Assembly (NCBI GenBank): GCA_020847855.1
Contig: JADLBH010000029.1
Coordinates: 16,424-80,423, forward strand
Direction: 5' to 3'
Length of the DNA: 64,000 nt
Source of the DNA: Fimbriimonadaceae bacterium
GTDB taxonomy: Bacteria; Armatimonadota; Fimbriimonadia; Fimbriimonadales; Fimbriimonadaceae
A model generated the notes under the pieces. That model saw only the letters and a program-made list of their open reading frames with translations, made no database searches and was not told where the DNA came from. Positions within the stretch are counted from its first letter, which is position 1. Every line of letters starts with the position of its first letter. The position numbers and the translations under genes are program-made. Shown piece after piece: positions 63,718 through 64,000 of the stretch.

Positions 63718-64000
63718 AAACTTGAGTATATGCGAATCATCTAATTTAAGTCCAGAGCAGCTTGCCGTCGAGCCAGGAATGACGCACAAAAGCGAGGGTC
63801 ACATTAAGGTCAGCGCGTTCACAGCAGATGTACTGGAAGTGCCTACCAGCAATCCCGATAGGCAGTGGAGACTGTCAAACTCGCCAAGACCGCCCATCTT
63901 AGGTTCAAATCTGCCGGTCTGGACGGGAAACGCCAAATCGTCTCTGCCATGCTCTCGAACTGCAAATTCGACGGTGAATAGGTGGTCGCAGCCCTCCAAG
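63718..64000. other. Intergenic end region with a recombinase-like remnant
   Basis: 283 bases to the window edge. On the plus strand 63862-63981 reads, between two stops, ETVKLAKTAHLRFKSAG and RQIVSAMLSNCKFDGE, which resembles the C-terminal end of large serine recombinases (LLSNC..DG type). It is only about 39 residues and is at best a decayed fragment of a mobile-element gene. No intact gene is seen. Confidence 0.4.

Noticed and set aside
63799-63999. A 66-codon minus-strand frame at the window end
   Set aside because: No family features and no ribosome-binding site; the plus strand carries a better explanation as a recombinase C-terminal remnant.

Overview
The window is a GC-rich, gene-dense bacterial chromosome segment. 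The best taxonomic clue is four type IV pilin-like (pseudopilin) genes or gene remnants; the three intact ones carry an N-terminus ending in FPVFAQAK and short C-terminal GH/DG elements. In my experience this style is characteristic of Armatimonadota (Fimbriimonadia-like). Lipoprotein signals, a Tat signal, a periplasmic binding lipoprotein and a futalosine-pathway menaquinone gene fit a diderm environmental bacterium. This placement is an inference from sequence style and was not tested against a database.

Layout. 0-8.6 kb: the 3' end of lon facing two tandem ClpS-like genes, a YfhO-like membrane protein, a TPR protein, ftsH, tilS and mgtE. 8.7-19.8 kb: a secreted S41 peptidase, a BMP/nucleoside-type ABC transporter (ATPase and two permeases) coupled to a 3-hydroxyisobutyrate dehydrogenase-like gene, a pilin, a lipoprotein, gltX, a GYF-domain protein, a cyclophilin and dppBC-type permeases. 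19.8-29.0 kb: ctpA-like S41 protease next to a catalytically dead paralog, rpiB, a HEAT protein split by an in-frame TGA, MTA phosphorylase, a BtuF-like lipoprotein, tRNA-Trp, an ECF sigma/anti-sigma pair and a flavin reductase. 29.1-37 kb is accessory: ankyrin protein, three pilin-like loci (one a pseudogene), two TPP riboswitches placed directly in front of pilin sequences, large secreted proteins of unknown function and a pentanucleotide microsatellite. 37-46 kb: sugar isomerases, a sugar-nucleotide epimerase, a HAD protein, a beta-propeller gene split by an in-frame TGA, a VIT-domain protein, a class II aldolase, mqnE and a D-Ala-D-Ala dipeptidase.

46.2-51.0 kb is a four-gene, translationally overlapping operon: ECF sigma factor, small regulator-like protein, TPR-CHAT protease, secreted subtilase. 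This is the best candidate for an under-described regulated proteolysis system. 51-56 kb: a Tat-exported phosphoesterase, the circularly permuted ATP-grasp / alpha-E / transglutaminase triad without an Anbu peptidase nearby, a rhodanese and a small membrane protein. 56.5-61.7 kb is a foreign-looking island: DUF262-HNH nuclease, an Mrr-like nuclease with an FN3 partner, a second Mrr, a truncated EcoRI-type methylase and gene debris. 61.7-64 kb: a SulP transporter with its ArsR regulator, then a recombinase-like remnant.

Three window-wide patterns recur. Same-strand genes are often coupled by 4-base ATGA/GTGA/TTGA overlaps. All seven convergent junctions outside the nuclease island share their stop codons within four bases (CTAG or TTAG). 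Two long reading frames are each interrupted by a single in-frame TGA.
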